A DNA stretch of 64,000 bases from Marthasterias glacialis (GCA_911728455.2 OU452227.1:10077110-10141109), one strand, 5' to 3'; counted from the first letter of the stretch, positions 11,659 to 23,338 are shown. Numbers and translations: made by a program. The notes: generated by a model not told the origin, from the letters alone.

Positions 11659-12221
11659 TCACTGTATACAGCAGGCGATCTTGCGTAGTTTCTTATGGAT
11701 GCTGCTTGTGTCATCGTCGTCTTCATCATCTTCGTCTTGACTGTTGCGATGCACCTTGGACCGCAGCTGGAGAAGATCACTCCGGACGCTTGGCCGTCTG
11801 GCATTTGGAGACACCATGCCGCAAGCCTCGCTCAACCTCCTCCTCAGGGCTAGCTTCCCGTTGCTGCTCGGTTTCAGAGCCGGGCTGCTGCTCGCGCTGA
11901 TTTTCCTGTGTAGGGATGGACTCATCTCACTCGGCATCTTGGCATTCTCGAACAGCGCCTTGAACAACACGTCGATATTGTAGAACTTCTTGGCGGACGT
12001 CTCCACGAAGGTGCACTTCTTTGAGGAATCGAAGGCCCGTTTGGCATCGTCCGTGTTCACTTGGCGGGTGCTCTCCCGGTCGCACTTGTTGCCTGCGATC
12101 ACCATGGGGACGGATTTGGCACCGTTGCTGCATTTCGTGTCCATGATTTGTTTGCGCAAGCGTTGCACCTCACCAAACGAGTCTTTGTTGTCGATACTGT
12201 AGACTAAGATGAACACATCTC
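11659..12221 (-). CDS. RASD1/2-like: RASD-family Ras-like small GTPase, coding exon 2 with CaaX terminus
   Basis: The acceptor reads ttttcaacag (last bases 12224-12222). Joining to exon 1 completes a split Gly codon (G/GA) and gives the family-typical LTGDVFILV across the junction, so the splice is well supported. The exon carries G4 NKCD (residues 142-145), G5 ETSAK (171-175), the RASD-typical LFENAKMPSEMSPSLHRK segment and an RRPSVRSDLLQLRSK stretch matching the family's C-terminal extension. An acidic run (DEDDEDDDD) and a basic patch KKLRK follow, and it ends CCIQ, a CaaX prenylation box with a TGA stop at 11661-11659. Total 284 residues, close to the usual 266-281. The double cysteine before IQ allows farnesylation of the first Cys. 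The linker before G4 is shorter than in mammalian RASD1. No frameshift or internal stop is seen. Confidence 0.94.
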
Positions 12222-12237
12222 CTGTTGAAAATGAAAC

Positions 12238-12362
12238 AAAAATATCATCAATTTAAATTGTATTTTTGGGTGAACAAAGAAAATTTAACGAGAATGGGAT
12301 CTGAACCTGCGACCTCCGGATTAACTCGCTGGCGCTCTATACCAACTGACGTATTTAGCTCT
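12238..12362 (-). mobile_element. tRNA-derived SINE (Ile-like) beside the exon 2 acceptor
   Basis: On the minus strand, A-box-like CGTCAGTTGGTATAGAGCGC (12351-12332 region) and B-box-like GGTCGCAGGTTCAGATCCC precede a tail ATTTTCTTTGTTCACCC. The same tail follows the tRNA parts at 37811-37927 and 18598-18700. Its tail ends about 25 bp upstream of the exon 2 splice acceptor. Confidence 0.72.
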
Positions 12363-13167
12363 ATGATGGCGGTATGTTGTCAATATTTTTGTAATTGTTT
12401 GGGTACCAGTCAGATGGGCAAACTCGGACGTCAAACATTGCCTTTTTCAATAATTATTTGAAACGCAATTCGAAACGTTTATTTCTGACTGCCGTGCCTA
12501 ATGATTAAGTTCCGTATCCAATGTTCACATTATTTTGAAAACTCGAAACGTGCATTACTCCAACAGAGGGCGCTAGACACGCTTTCTCCCCTGAAACGCA
12601 ATCTTCGGTGTTCGTTCATCGCACCTCACCGAGTCAATAAAGAGATACAGATGTTGGTTTGCAGTAAAATAATATCAATTTTTCCGTCGCCAACCGATTG
12701 CATCCGAAGACGGTGTAATTTTTCATCACGATATTTGCAACTTCCATTTGAATGTTATCAGCTGCAAACATTATGTGTTGCGTACGATATTAAGTTACTT
12801 CAAACTGAAATGTATTAACATTAACTATGATATGGAATGTTACACTCCGAATGGCCATTATTATTGATATTTTTGTGTGGAGGCAGAGGCAAACGAGTAA
12901 AATGCCCATTTTGTTAATCATCAAAAGGCCCTCGCTGACCTGTAGGTGTAGATTTCTCAAGTTGAAAAAAAATAGCTTGATTGTAATATGTAAATTCATC
13001 ACACGGACTCGTTTTCATGCCGAGCTGGCTTGCAACACGTCCCTTCCGGGCATTATGGGGTTATTTTACAAGCACATTTCAGAGGTTGTCGGTTGTTGAG
13101 TGAGCCATATCGCTACACTCCGTAAAATTTGCTTCGTTTGAAAGATTTTATTTCGCAGACGCGAGCG

Positions 13168-13526
13168 TTAAAGGTAGAATACAGGATTGGTGTTCATCAT
13201 TTTATTTTCATTAGTATCAGTCTAAAAGCTTACTGATTATGAAGTTCATACCTGTACCAATCTTCCATAGAAATACATCTGTCTGAATACTGTCAAAGTC
13301 TAGAAAAATAGAATTTGAAGACCCCGACTTTCTTCGGTTGTAATAATCGAAATGAAGGACAATGTGTTTACATACTGACAAGTGTACACGGTTTTCCACT
13401 ATTTTCTCCGGACTCACACGGCGGATTGAGCCCAAATTTTCACAGGTCTGGTTTTTCATGTACAATCATATTGAATCACACAAAGTAAAAACATTGCACA
13501 ATCAGCTTTACCGATCCTACCTTTAA
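13168..13526 (+). mobile_element. TTAA-flanked MITE, family C, copy 1
   Basis: Starts TTAAAGGTAGAATACAGGAT and ends ACCGATCCTACCTTTAA, so the termini match apart from a 5-base difference and lie inside TTAA. Internal blocks such as GTGTACACGGTTTTCCACTA and CCAAATTTTCACAGG recur in inverse orientation at 37113-37480. Confidence 0.8.
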
Positions 13527-13616
13527 AGAAAACATTCTGACGTTCATGTTTGTGTTTAGCAATTTCCTTCCTCAACAGGATGGTCTAGCACAGAGTTAAA
13601 GCTCTACTTTTTTCCC

Positions 13617-13680
13617 TTCAATTTTTGGGTGGACAAAGAAATTTATGTTTAACACATCGATACCAGGTCCTGCATATTCC
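13617..13680 (-). mobile_element. Fragment of Ile-like SINE tail
   Basis: Plus strand TTTTTGGGTGGACAAAGAAA matches the tail of the SINE at 12238-12362 (minus strand TTTCTTTGTCCACCCAAAAA); the tRNA part is mostly lost. Confidence 0.45.
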
Positions 13681-13925
13681 AGACTTTTTTTGGGGAACGA
13701 CTGATCCTGAACATTGATGAATCCAGAATATTTGCAGAAGCAAATTCATTAACACTGGCACTGAAATCATGAGTTTCAGGCGAACGTGCTTCGTGCAAGG
13801 GGCAAAAGTTCAGTATAACATGCAAACGGTCTCGCATTTGGACGCTGGCGCCACAGTGGCATGACATTTCATTTCGATGCCCGGTGACGGGATCAGGGCC
13901 CAATAAAGCAGATAATAATCTCTAC

Positions 13926-14206
13926 TCCTGGGTCAGAATTGACCCGGATTCCGGATCACAGGGGGCCCGACCCATTTTGGGGTCAGTATGACCCATTTTT
14001 GCAAAACAAATTACAAATGTTTACACACATTTTTGACACAGACCAAATAATGGGTATCCTATGGGTCAAACTGACTCCCAAACTGTGCCCGTCAAAATGT
14101 CGTAGAATCCGAGTCACAATCCCAATGTTTAACCATTTTCCGGGTCAGAGTGGCCCTAAAATGGGTCAAGCCCCTAGGACCCGCAATCCGGGTCAATTTT
14201 GACAGG
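13926..14206 (+). mobile_element. MITE family J, copy 1
   Basis: Left GGGTCAGAATTGACCCGGAT and right CCGGGTCAATTTTGACAGGA are inverted counterparts. Several GGGTCA and TGACCC words lie inside. Related to 7478-7668. Confidence 0.68.
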
Positions 14207-15156
14207 ATTTTGTTTTTTATCTTTTTTTTACTCAGCAAAAATAAACAGGAAACCAGTTGAAAACGGTACATGACATGCATGATTATTTGGCTGGTTATCT
14301 GGTGAGCACATTGTTGTTTTGCTTTGCAAGTTTTGTGCCACAAGCAGCTTTATGAAATGGGCACAGGATATGAATATCTTATGTACTTAAAAACATTGTT
14401 TGATAAAAAAGCTTATTGACCCATTTCAACTGACGTCATCACACGATAAATCTTGCTTTCGCCATTTTGGGATATCAGATTTGTGCATGTTACTGTGTTA
14501 CTGTAAAAGACAACGCGTGTACATTGCCAGTAATAGACTCGCACCAAATCTTTACCATGCATTTCACTCTCAAAATGGTAGATCATGGGCAGACTGACTA
14601 TGGGGGGGGGGGGGGGGGGGGGTCAGTAGGCGTTTTAACACGGTCTGTGTACACTCGTTGAAGCAGTAAGGTGACCATTTACTTATCGAGATATAACGTT
14701 TACAACTCCTCCTCTCTTAAAAATGAGATCATCTCAACTTTAAGGGAAGGTATCTGCGAATGATTTGTTTATGGTTCAATTTTAACACCATTGGCGTTGT
14801 TTATACGCGACTCCCGAGAGGCGAGACGCGAACTGCTGTCAGTTGAGCTGTACTTGAGTTACCTACGCAGCATTCTCTAAATATCAAACTGACATGCATT
14901 GATTATGATTCAAGATACCATAATCATTTCCATGTCTATTCTAGCTGTATTTCTGTGATCCTTTATAGAAGAAGTTTTTAGTTAATGGGTTTTAAATTTT
15001 AAAATCTGAGACGTTATGATAATTGTTATGGTATGATAATGCGGGAAAAAAATCGTATACAATATTTTTAATATTAAAATTTAATACAATGTACAAGATG
15101 TCCGGAGAAATACTACTGTCTGAGTAATTGCTATATACTTTACCTCTCCCCTACCC
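14207..15156. other. No gene seen; intronic sequence with a 21-base G run
   Basis: G homopolymer at 14602-14622. Remaining sequence is AT-rich and unrecognised. Confidence 0.5.
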
Positions 15157-15570
15157 CAGTGGCGTAGCTAAGGGAGGGGGGCACGGGGGCACGAGGGCAC
15201 GGGGGGGGGGGGGCACATGCTCCCCAGATGTCCGTGCCCCCCGAGCGCCACAACATTTGAAATCTGGACTTTCGAGATTATACATTACCAGAATAAAATG
15301 TGACATTCTTTATAAGATTTTAGTCGTAATTTCAACATTTTTAAAACCATATTTCTATTTACATGCAGACAATGTATTTGTTTTCATCTCTACGCTCTTA
15401 TACCAATGGCATAACAATAACGCTGAAAATGGGCTTGTTTAGGGGAAAATACAAACGGGAACTACATTTTAAATTGGCCAGAAGTGCCCCATCAGAAAAA
15501 TAAGGAGCACCCCATTTTGCCCCCTAAACGTTTACCCTAGTTTCGCAGCTGCCCTGCACCACCTCCCCCT
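15157..15570 (+). mobile_element. hAT-like element, family L, copy 1
   Basis: Starts CAGTGGCGTAGCTAAGGG. Shares with 31915-32246 and 41891-42233 the ordered blocks TTTGAAATCTGGA, a GAATAGAATGT-like word, GCAGACAATGTATTTG, CGCTGAAAA and CAGAAGTGCCCC. Contains a 13-base G run at 15201. Confidence 0.7.
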
Positions 15571-16222
15571 ACACAATCATGCAAGTCGACCTGTATACTC
15601 GAAATTAAAGTATATTATGAATGTTTCCACAAAATATCTCATAAAAAAGTAAACAGTTTTGCTTTCCCTCGAAAATGTAACTTGATGAGAATATTTTTCA
15701 CGGGGGTATTTGAATGCACTCTTCCAAAACCCAATAAAGTGATCCCACTAATGAAAGAAATAGAGCAGAAGATTAAAATTTGAAAGTGTTGCTTTCTATT
15801 ACATTATTTTTCTTTCACCACTTCCTTCTGCACCACATTGAAAAGAATAGAAACAGACAAGGAAGTCCGAATGAACATAAAGCTAACAGAATTTATCTCA
15901 TTCATCATACTTGAAATATTCTAGAGGAGGGTCCTTTCTTCCCGTAAACCAAAATGATACAAAATAGTCACCGAGCGTATACATTATTGGGCTGCGGTGG
16001 GGTGGATTAGATTTCATCGAATTGTGCGATTTTCTCTAACAATTTCTCACCGAGGTTAAAGAAGCTGAGTTGTCGTCTCGCTGAATCAATATTAAACATG
16101 GGGACACGATTTTCGAATTATATGCAGAGTTTTAATGGAAATGTTGGATCAGTAATGCTGCAACTTGTGACATCATGGAGGGTATTTTAAAAACACAGAT
16201 AAGACGGGTATTCACCGCAGTG
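15571..16222. other. No gene seen; intronic AT-rich unique sequence
   Basis: No element ends, tandem repeat or coding signal recognised. Confidence 0.45.
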
Positions 16223-16302
16223 TTCAATTTCACAGAGCTGCTTAAGCAGAAAACGCTGCTTTAAGCAATGCTGCTTAACACTCCTGCTTAAAAAAACGAC
16301 CA
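16223..16302 (+). mobile_element. MITE family A, 5' fragment
   Basis: TTCAATTTCACAGAGCTGCT followed by TAAGCAGAAAACG matches the left terminus of family A. It is truncated where the fuller copy begins. Confidence 0.55.
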
Positions 16303-16490
16303 GAGCCCAATTTCATGGAGCTTCTTAAGCACAACAAGTAGCTGAAGACAATAAAAAAATGATGAGGTTACCAGCCAAACAACTATGTCACACGTGCAAT
16401 TTGTGACTGGTATCCTGCTCGTTTCTGCTGAGCAGAAAACTGTTCAGCAATATTCACTGCTTTAAGCAGCTCTAGGAAATTGGGCCCTGG
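16303..16490 (+). mobile_element. MITE family A, near-complete copy
   Basis: Left end GAGCCCAATTTCATGGAGC, right end TAGGAAATTGGGCCCTGG, with inner words AGGTTACCAGCCAAA and TGTGACTGGTATCCTGCT. The termini are inverted repeats. Confidence 0.8.
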
Positions 16491-16616
16491 ACACCAGTCA
16501 CAGATAGTACATTGTGACATGACTCTCTGGCTGGTAACAGTATTCTGGTAATTTTAAATCTTGTTGTGCATAGCTACTCTTAGTGCTTAAACAGGTCTAT
16601 GAAATTGGGTCATTGT
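16491..16616 (-). mobile_element. MITE family A, half copy in inverse orientation
   Basis: Minus strand runs GACCCAATTTCATAGACCTG, through AGTAGCTATGCACAACAAG and TTACCAGCCAGAGAG, to CTGTGACTGGTGTC. It abuts the copy at 16303-16490 tail to tail. Confidence 0.72.
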
Positions 16617-17081
16617 GCTTCGTAAAGCTATACTGGTTTCTATAACATAGTTTAAATAATTCACCAAAATAGTTTACATTTCAAATTTATGGCACAGGAG
16701 ATGATTATTATATTTACGCTCAACCATTACAAGGGTGAGACTAAAATCAGTGCTTGCCATCATAGTAATGTCTACATGGAATTGTGACGGATAACATGCG
16801 GAGTGTTTCACAGGTTTACGAAAACGACCTCAGAAAAAATCACAAAATAAAACCCCAGAAAAAACAGACAATTCGCAGTTTGTGAGTCGCGTCATGAGTG
16901 GGTGCACATGGACTATTCAGGCCAAGTGGCGTCTAAACTGCGCTTGAGATTGCGTAGGACGGTGTTGGGTGCGTTAGGGAGAAGTGTTCCAATCATGATT
17001 TGGCGTCTTGTCTCACTCGTCTCATGAGACTGTGATCGGGATGCATTCCTTCTTTCAAGATCAGACAAACGTTTGCTTCAT

Positions 17082-17255
17082 TTAAAGCCCCAGCTCATCA
17101 TTGGTGAACTGACTGTAAAATGCTTCCATTCTTTGCACAAACCAATATATTTGTATTGCCATATGTTTGTACGCATTCCTATATAGGCAGAGTTTTCGTC
17201 TCACTGAGACGAAAACTAATATGGGATCTTATTTCATTTATTATTTAAAACAATG
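17082..17255 (-). mobile_element. TTAA-flanked MITE family B, half copy
   Basis: Terminus TTAAAGCCCCAGCTCATCAT and inner GGCAGAGTTTTCGTCTCACT match 59953-60323 in inverse orientation. Carries a 12-bp perfect palindrome around TCTCACTGAGA. The other terminus is missing. Confidence 0.75.
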
Positions 17256-17387
17256 AGGCTCGATGGAATATAGTCTGATCCCTTTATTGTACAATGACAA
17301 CTGGTATTGCTAGTTCACCGCATACGTGAAACTAGACTAAAAGGGAGCAGAATCATACACGAACACCGAGAATTTCTATACCGTGGC

Positions 17388-17655
17388 GTTTCGTGGCCGA
17401 GCGGATCGGACTCAAGATCTGATGGATGGATCATCGGATCGTGGGTTCGATTCCCGTTCATGAAACTTATGTCCCTGAGCAAGCAAGGCACTAAACAATC
17501 TTCTCTTAACCCAGGTGTATAAATGGGAACCTGAGAGGGCGCTGAGACAATACTGTGTTGGATTAACCCGCTAAATGCTAACTTGAGCAGCTTGGGGTTG
17601 CTCCCCAGGGAATATGATATTAATATGTGCGCTTTATAAGAACCAACATTTTTAA
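17388..17655 (+). mobile_element. tRNA-Leu(CAA)-like SINE, copy 1
   Basis: tRNA part 17388-17466: GTTTCGT pairs with ATGAAAC as a 7-bp acceptor stem. D-arm GGCCGAGCGG, GACTCAAGATCT in the anticodon region and B box GTGGGTTCGATTCCC follow. The body has GAGCAAGCAAGGCACTAAAC and ACCCAGGTGTATAAATGGG, and a tail GCGCTTTATAAGAACC. Confidence 0.85.
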
Positions 17656-18468
17656 TTTTATTTGAGCACACTTTCTTGTGATTATTATAAGCATGCACTG
17701 ATTAAACAAACTAACAAACACAAACAGCAGGCTGCATTTGCCTCAGCATTGGACACATGCAGTGAGTATACTAATACTATGGCAAATTGTACATGGCTTA
17801 CGGTCTTTCTTTATAATGTGTTGAACCACTCGCACTGGTCCTGTTTACCACTGTATTTAATTGCAAACTACAACTAGTAATTGACGGTTTATTTTCATTC
17901 AATGACTAAAACGACAGTTTTACTTTTTCGAAGTAAAATGTTTTTTAACTATTAACAGAGCTTAATGGGATGTAGCATCTTCAACCGTTTACATGGAAAG
18001 TGCTTTTGAAGAATCCGTAATAAATGTTATATATCTTATTCCAATCACGTTGTGGTATGTAAGAATAAAGTGCAAGGTAACCAAGGCGTGTCTCTGCAAG
18101 GGGGGCGATGACAGAAACTGTACACGACAGTTGTTGATTTTGGGATCGATGTCGTCAACACAGAACCCACGAAAAGCATTTTGCGCTTGTCCCGTGGAGG
18201 GCGTGCTGTGTAACTGTATAACTGAATACCACCATCCCTCGACAAACTTCTGCACACACTACAAATCTATGCGATGCGCGTAGCAAATACACTCCATGGA
18301 TTGAAAGAAGGGGGGAACAATTTTTACAGCTTGGAAATTTGCCACATGTTTCGATTTTTCCCAGGACTTAAATTATTGATCGCAAGGTTCACACAGTGCG
18401 TGTTTTCAATATTGGTCTCTCGTTTGGTTGGGACAGGTCTATGGTGACTCTTCGACGGCTCACTGTGG

Positions 18469-18545
18469 CCGAGGCTCCGTATTACGAGGGTTAAAAAGAG
18501 ACTTCCCCATGCTGCTGTCGAGTTGGCGGTTCAAATCCACATCGA
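18469..18545 (+). mobile_element. Degenerate tRNA-like sequence (Ser/Leu type)
   Basis: GTGGCCGAGGCTCCG and GGCGGTTCAAATCCAC resemble A and B boxes with the spacing of a long-variable-arm tRNA. It does not fold into a full cloverleaf. Confidence 0.4.
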
Positions 18546-18597
18546 ACCTGATGTTCATTCCATTGAATCTATATACCTGATTGCATTATTATTTATT

Positions 18598-18700
18598 TAT
18601 GCGAGTTTCCCGTATTCGAGAGATCGCAGGTTCGAGTCCGGCATCAGCCAAATTTTCTTTGCTCACCCCAAATAATATATATACATGTATATGTATAAAA
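18598..18700 (+). mobile_element. Ile-like SINE, 5'-truncated
   Basis: GATCGCAGGTTCGAGTCCGG then CATCAGCC and AATTTTCTTTGCTCACCCCA, nearly identical to the minus-strand 3' part of 37811-37927. An AT-dinucleotide tail follows. Confidence 0.75.
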
Positions 18701-18940
18701 CTAGTAGGGTTGATGGCCTTAGCCTTCGATCCAAACCGGACCTTCGTCATAGGCAAAAACAAGCACAAACATAAAAAACGGATCCATTTATAGAAAAAAG
18801 GGGGAGTAAAATTGTGGGAAGGAATCCAGAATAGGCGGGGAAATGATAGCCAATCAAAACGAATGCATTACGGACAAAGGGATTGTTGATGACCAATCAA
18901 ACTACAGCAGTATGGACAAAGGGACGACCACATGTATACC

Positions 18941-19189
18941 ATAGAGTTATATTATAAGAACTAGAGGGAGCACTCGCGATGTCACGCACAGAACTCCGCT
19001 GACCCACCATTGGCGAAAATCCCTATGGATCAATTGCGTACGAATGTCCACTTAGAAAATGGTTGCTGTATAAACTGATGAGTGACCAGTGTAAATGAAT
19101 GGTCCGCGCCATTTTCTCAATAGTAAAAAGTGCTCCTTGTCGGGCCGTGTCGCATGGTTCAGTACGCCCTCTAGTCATTATAACTCTAT
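18941..19189. mobile_element. MITE family G, 249 bp
   Basis: ATAGAGTTATATTATAAGAA with CTAGAGGGAGCAC at the left faces GTACGCCCTCTAG with TCATTATAACTCTAT at the right, imperfect inverted repeats of about 35 bp. Confidence 0.75.
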
Positions 19190-19396
19190 CGTATATATAA
19201 ATTTGAAGATTTTGTACATAGGCTCCTCTTCAGACCTACGGGCCAAATAGCTCTCCACATTTTTAAAAGATTCGTCAGTTTGATTACCGGAATGAGGGTT
19301 CCCTGTCTCATTCTAGAGTGAACTACTTGATCAGAGACACCTTTCGAGAAACCGTGTTACATTTGGATAAAATAAAGCGCGGGTAATGTTCCCATC

Positions 19397-19604
19397 AGGG
19401 CCCGATGTCATTACAGCTGCTTATTAAGCACAATTAGTTAAGCACAACAAAAGTATGTTCCTATCAGAATAAGGTTACCAGCCGAAACGGCATTTTCAAA
19501 TGTACCATTTGTGACAGGTATCCTGCTTATTTTTGCTTAGCAGAAAATTGTTAAGCTTTTAATTTTTTTTTTTGCTTGAGCAGCTTTACGAAATAATTGT
19601 GCCC
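19397..19604 (+). mobile_element. MITE family A copy
   Basis: GGGCCCGATGTCATTACAGC at left, GCAGCTTTACGAAATAATTG then TGCCC at right. Inner AATAAGGTTACCAGCCGAAA and GTATCCTGCTTATTTTTGC are shared with the other copies. Confidence 0.75.
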
Positions 19605-22037
19605 ACGGGAATGAGGGTCACGAGGTCCTCGTGAAAGGCTGTGGCGCGCGAACGGACAGCCGCGCCAGTCTTTAGGTCTTGCATACCGGCACAGGCCACT
19701 ACCTTGCATGCTAATTGCTGGATCTAATTAATGCCTGCACTCAAAGCTATGGGATATGAATGACGCCATGGAACAAGAGTGTCGGGAAGCAATCACTATA
19801 TATATATATGGGGGAGGAGAGACTGTGATTCTTGCTCGATTGAACTCAAATGAACTCCCCTGGGATGAAGGACCACGTCCGTGGTGACCTTGCGCACCAA
19901 GGCAACCGTGAAGGGTAGGGAGGAAGGGGGAAAAAAGATGAAAGAAATCAGATGAAGACGTTCACGGAGGATAACTGATCGGGAAATTATTCCAGTAGAA
20001 CCAGCAACGTGAACTGCGCTGGAAGGGGATTACTGCGTGTCGTGACTCTCATTGTTCAGATAAATTGAATTCAATCAAGAAGTTGAAGTGGTTAGTGCAC
20101 CCTTGCTGCAAGCCGCCGCCATTCGCAGAAAACAAAGTTGTGATTCCTGGCACGCGGCCCGTTATAACCATATGCAAGCGGCTTCAGGTAGAATAAATAA
20201 GCAATGCAATATTAAGTAGCTCCTCAGCAATAAGCCAATAAAATACCACCATTTATATTAGCTGCTGTTATTGGCCAATCAAAAAGTGAGGATGCGCAGT
20301 GTTTTGAAAATGCACAAACTGCGATTGCAGGTACATCTTATGGGCGTCGCTATAGGGGGAACTGTCACAGCAACTGGCATGGTATCTTTTGGCGGGAAAT
20401 ACCCGAGTGAGCTTTAACCAAAAGGCGCCAACGAAAGTTCAAAATGCAGACAATTTTTCCGTGTATAATGTTGCAATGACAGATGACACGATGCGATTGG
20501 GGATTTTTTTTGATAAGATATCCCCACAGTTTGATATAAGTATTTGTAGCTTGCCGCCGTTCCACTGTACATTTTATCCAAGCGCTATCGGAATATTCGG
20601 TATTTATGAGATGATATTGCATTAAAAATGTACATGTCCAATTGGCTTTTATGTACAGAGTAAGCGATACGATGTACCATCGGTCGTAGGCCCTGCATCA
20701 GATCGATTTTCCTGTATCGATTTCCCAGTATCGACTCTGTATAATACTGATATGCACTACGTTTACGCGTCAGTTTTCACGGCAAGTGTGAGTTATCTTG
20801 CATGCTAATTGTACACCACATGACATTCGCCCCGAGCACATTTGGCCACAATAGGGTCACCCAGGCTGCCATGGCGTTATCCGTTCCATGCACGGTATAA
20901 CGAGGGCGCCCTTTTATTGCAAGCTTGTCGCCGATATTGCAGTTGGAAGGATTTATCGTTACATAGATAATTGCTGGGGAAAATAAACGACACTGCGCGT
21001 GGAAAATATCAAAAAGACTTATTGGTGGAGGCTTCAAAATCATACCCATGAACGTTCTTTCCATGGTGAACCCTACTGCAAAAAGAGAATCATTGTGTCA
21101 ACTTGTGTCATATATTATTATGCATTGAATGTACACAACATTGTACCTGGGCAAGGGGATATACGACACCGGTCTATTGTGACCATCAGACACATGTAGA
21201 TTTGTACTGAGCAGGGAAGCGCAAGCTGACTAACGAAGCTTGACCAAAAAAAAATTACCCCCGAAAACAAAAGAAATGGACTCCCACAAATAATCTAACC
21301 CTCGGAAAATACTATATTTTGCTCAATCAATGAAGAAAATGGTAAAACAATTAAGTAACTCTTCACATCAGGAGAAAACCAAATTGCATACAGAATTAGT
21401 CTTATACAGTTAGGGCCAGTAGTAGAGGACCAGTTTAGTTTGACCATGGTTTACGTAAGCCTTTCCACTTACGTTTTGTTATAGTTTTGCGAAGCGCACT
21501 TCGTGACCAGCTGGTATAGAAGAACATAATTTCCTCCATCTATGCATTTTGAAGGAAAAGCTCATTTATTATTCGCACACGTAGAGTCCACTTCGTGCTA
21601 GGTACTAGTACACCATTACTATACCTCGGGTCCAGCCGGGCAATTGCAAAGTCAACACGCCCGAACCTCGATCGTTTCTTTGCGTGTTTGCCGCAGTCAC
21701 GACGCTCAGCAAAAGACAAATTTGCCTTTCCTCAATTCATTTTCCGGCACAATGCGGAAGGTCGGTCACTATAAAAGAGTGCATGAGCCACCCTTGGACC
21801 CCAGACGTCGTGTTCGTTAAAATGCAGGCTTCTCGTATTACGGTCAGTTTTGAAAGGCACGGCGACCCTTGGCCCGTACTCCTGCGTAAATACGTGCGAA
21901 GAGACCGAGGCAGCCGGGCTCCTGATAAATAAACGTGGGCCCAAATTCCCGAAGAGATAAGATTCATCTTGAGATGAGTTTTCGTCAATTCAAGATTGAT
22001 TCATTGTCTAACTCGTCTTCAGATTAATCTTATGCAG
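19605..22037. other. No gene seen; intronic sequence
   Basis: Short AT run near 19795. Otherwise no coding domain, element terminus or array recognised. Confidence 0.45.
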
Positions 22038-22158
22038 TGTCCGAATTAATGGCTTCGGTAGTGGCTGTGGCCAGATTGCTGAATTCATGTCCTATTCTTC
22101 AACGTTGTCACTGTAGCCAACGGCAGCCATAGCCGTAGCCGTTTGATTAGGACGCTGC
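22038..22158. mobile_element. Short inverted-repeat element, family I, copy 1
   Basis: GTCCGAATTAATGGCTTCGG faces AGCCGTAGCCGTTTGATTAG, then GACGC. A central CAACGTTG block is shared with 43050-43172; see also 44514-44651. Confidence 0.55.
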
Positions 22159-22807
22159 CGTCAGCTCTTTGTAAAATCAGACCCATAGTCCCCGATGGTG
22201 ACTTGCATCGTTATAATATCGATCTGACCGTACTGGCAAACAGGGACCCTGACAAAAAGTGTCAAAACGCAGCCTGAAAAGGGCTTAATTATATTCCATC
22301 TAGCCAGAAATCCTTTCACACTTCATGAAGAAGAAAGCAACAAAATTCTAATCTTGGAAAAGAATTTTACATAGCACACAGTTCATATTTTTAAACATCT
22401 AACCAGTTGGTTAGGACCCCCATTATTTAGAGTCTTTGGCCTTCGACACAATGCGACGCAATGCCTTTCATTGTGGTTAAGATTCGAGAAAGTTAGAAGC
22501 AAACCGATCTTGCCCTTCCGCGAAGATTGTGATGAAGATTCATTCTGACGAATGGCGATCGAATTCAAGGGTGTGTTCATCCCCCTAGAGGATTGTGTCC
22601 ATCACAATGTTAACGGTAAAGCAAGCAACTACACATCCTCAGAGAGATCTGGATTCGATTCTACAAGCTTTGCATTGTATTTACATTTCTATAGCTGTAC
22701 GTCAAAGATTTGCGAGAACCCGAGAAAAAAAAACGTCTTATGGGAGGAAAGTACAAAATGGACTTAACCTCAAATTAGACGAAAACATTATTTTGATTGC
22801 TCTATTA

Positions 22808-23154
22808 AAGGGTACGCTCAACATTTGGTATAGATTGAAAAGATAAATGTCCACAGATTTGCACCAGAACGTACATGGTGTAAAGATGGTCATGGTTGAA
22901 AACTTCCCTTGAAATAAGTTTTGCTGAAATGCTATAGTTTCTGAGTAAAAGAATTAAGTGGGATATTGTGAGACCAAAACTCGATGTTTGAAAAAACAGT
23001 GAAAACATACATAATGGAGAGGTTTCTTTCACCATTTTCTTGTGACTCTGATGACCGATTGAGCTTAAACTTTCACTTTCATTTCATGTATATGTTTCGT
23101 CACATAAAGTGCGGATACTGGTCTTTGACAAGTATCAATGTTGCCCGTGTGCTT
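22808..23154 (+). mobile_element. Divergent copy of MITE family B
   Basis: Order of words matches family B: GCTCAACATTTGGTA, TGTCCACAGATTTGCA, ACATGGTGTAAAGATGGTCA, GAAAACTTCCCTTGAAATA, and a right part ending TCAATGTTGCCC. Termini are eroded. Confidence 0.5.
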
Positions 23155-23164
23155 TTAAACATAA

Positions 23165-23338
23165 AGCAAAGTAAATATTAGTGTTGGTCTGTACCCGTCA
23201 TTGAACGGGTGAATTTCCACCCGAAGGAACGCAATGTTACATATTGCACGTATATATCAACGGCCTGACCGGGATTCGAACCGACTTTCTGTAAATGACC
23301 GCAAACGACATATCACTCCGGCACATCGCTCCATGATC
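23165..23338 (-). mobile_element. tRNA-derived SINE-like element
   Basis: Minus strand GTCGGTTCGAATCCCGGTCA is a good B box. Upstream GGAGCGATGTGCCGGAGTGA is in A-box position. A downstream GTGGAAATTCACCCGTTC hairpin follows. Confidence 0.5.

Noticed and set aside
11706-12202. Plus-strand frames across exon 2
   Set aside because: Antisense shadows of the RASD coding exon.
17388-17466. Functional tRNA-Leu gene
   Set aside because: D stem is broken and the sequence is continuous with a SINE body shared at 42573 and 56404.
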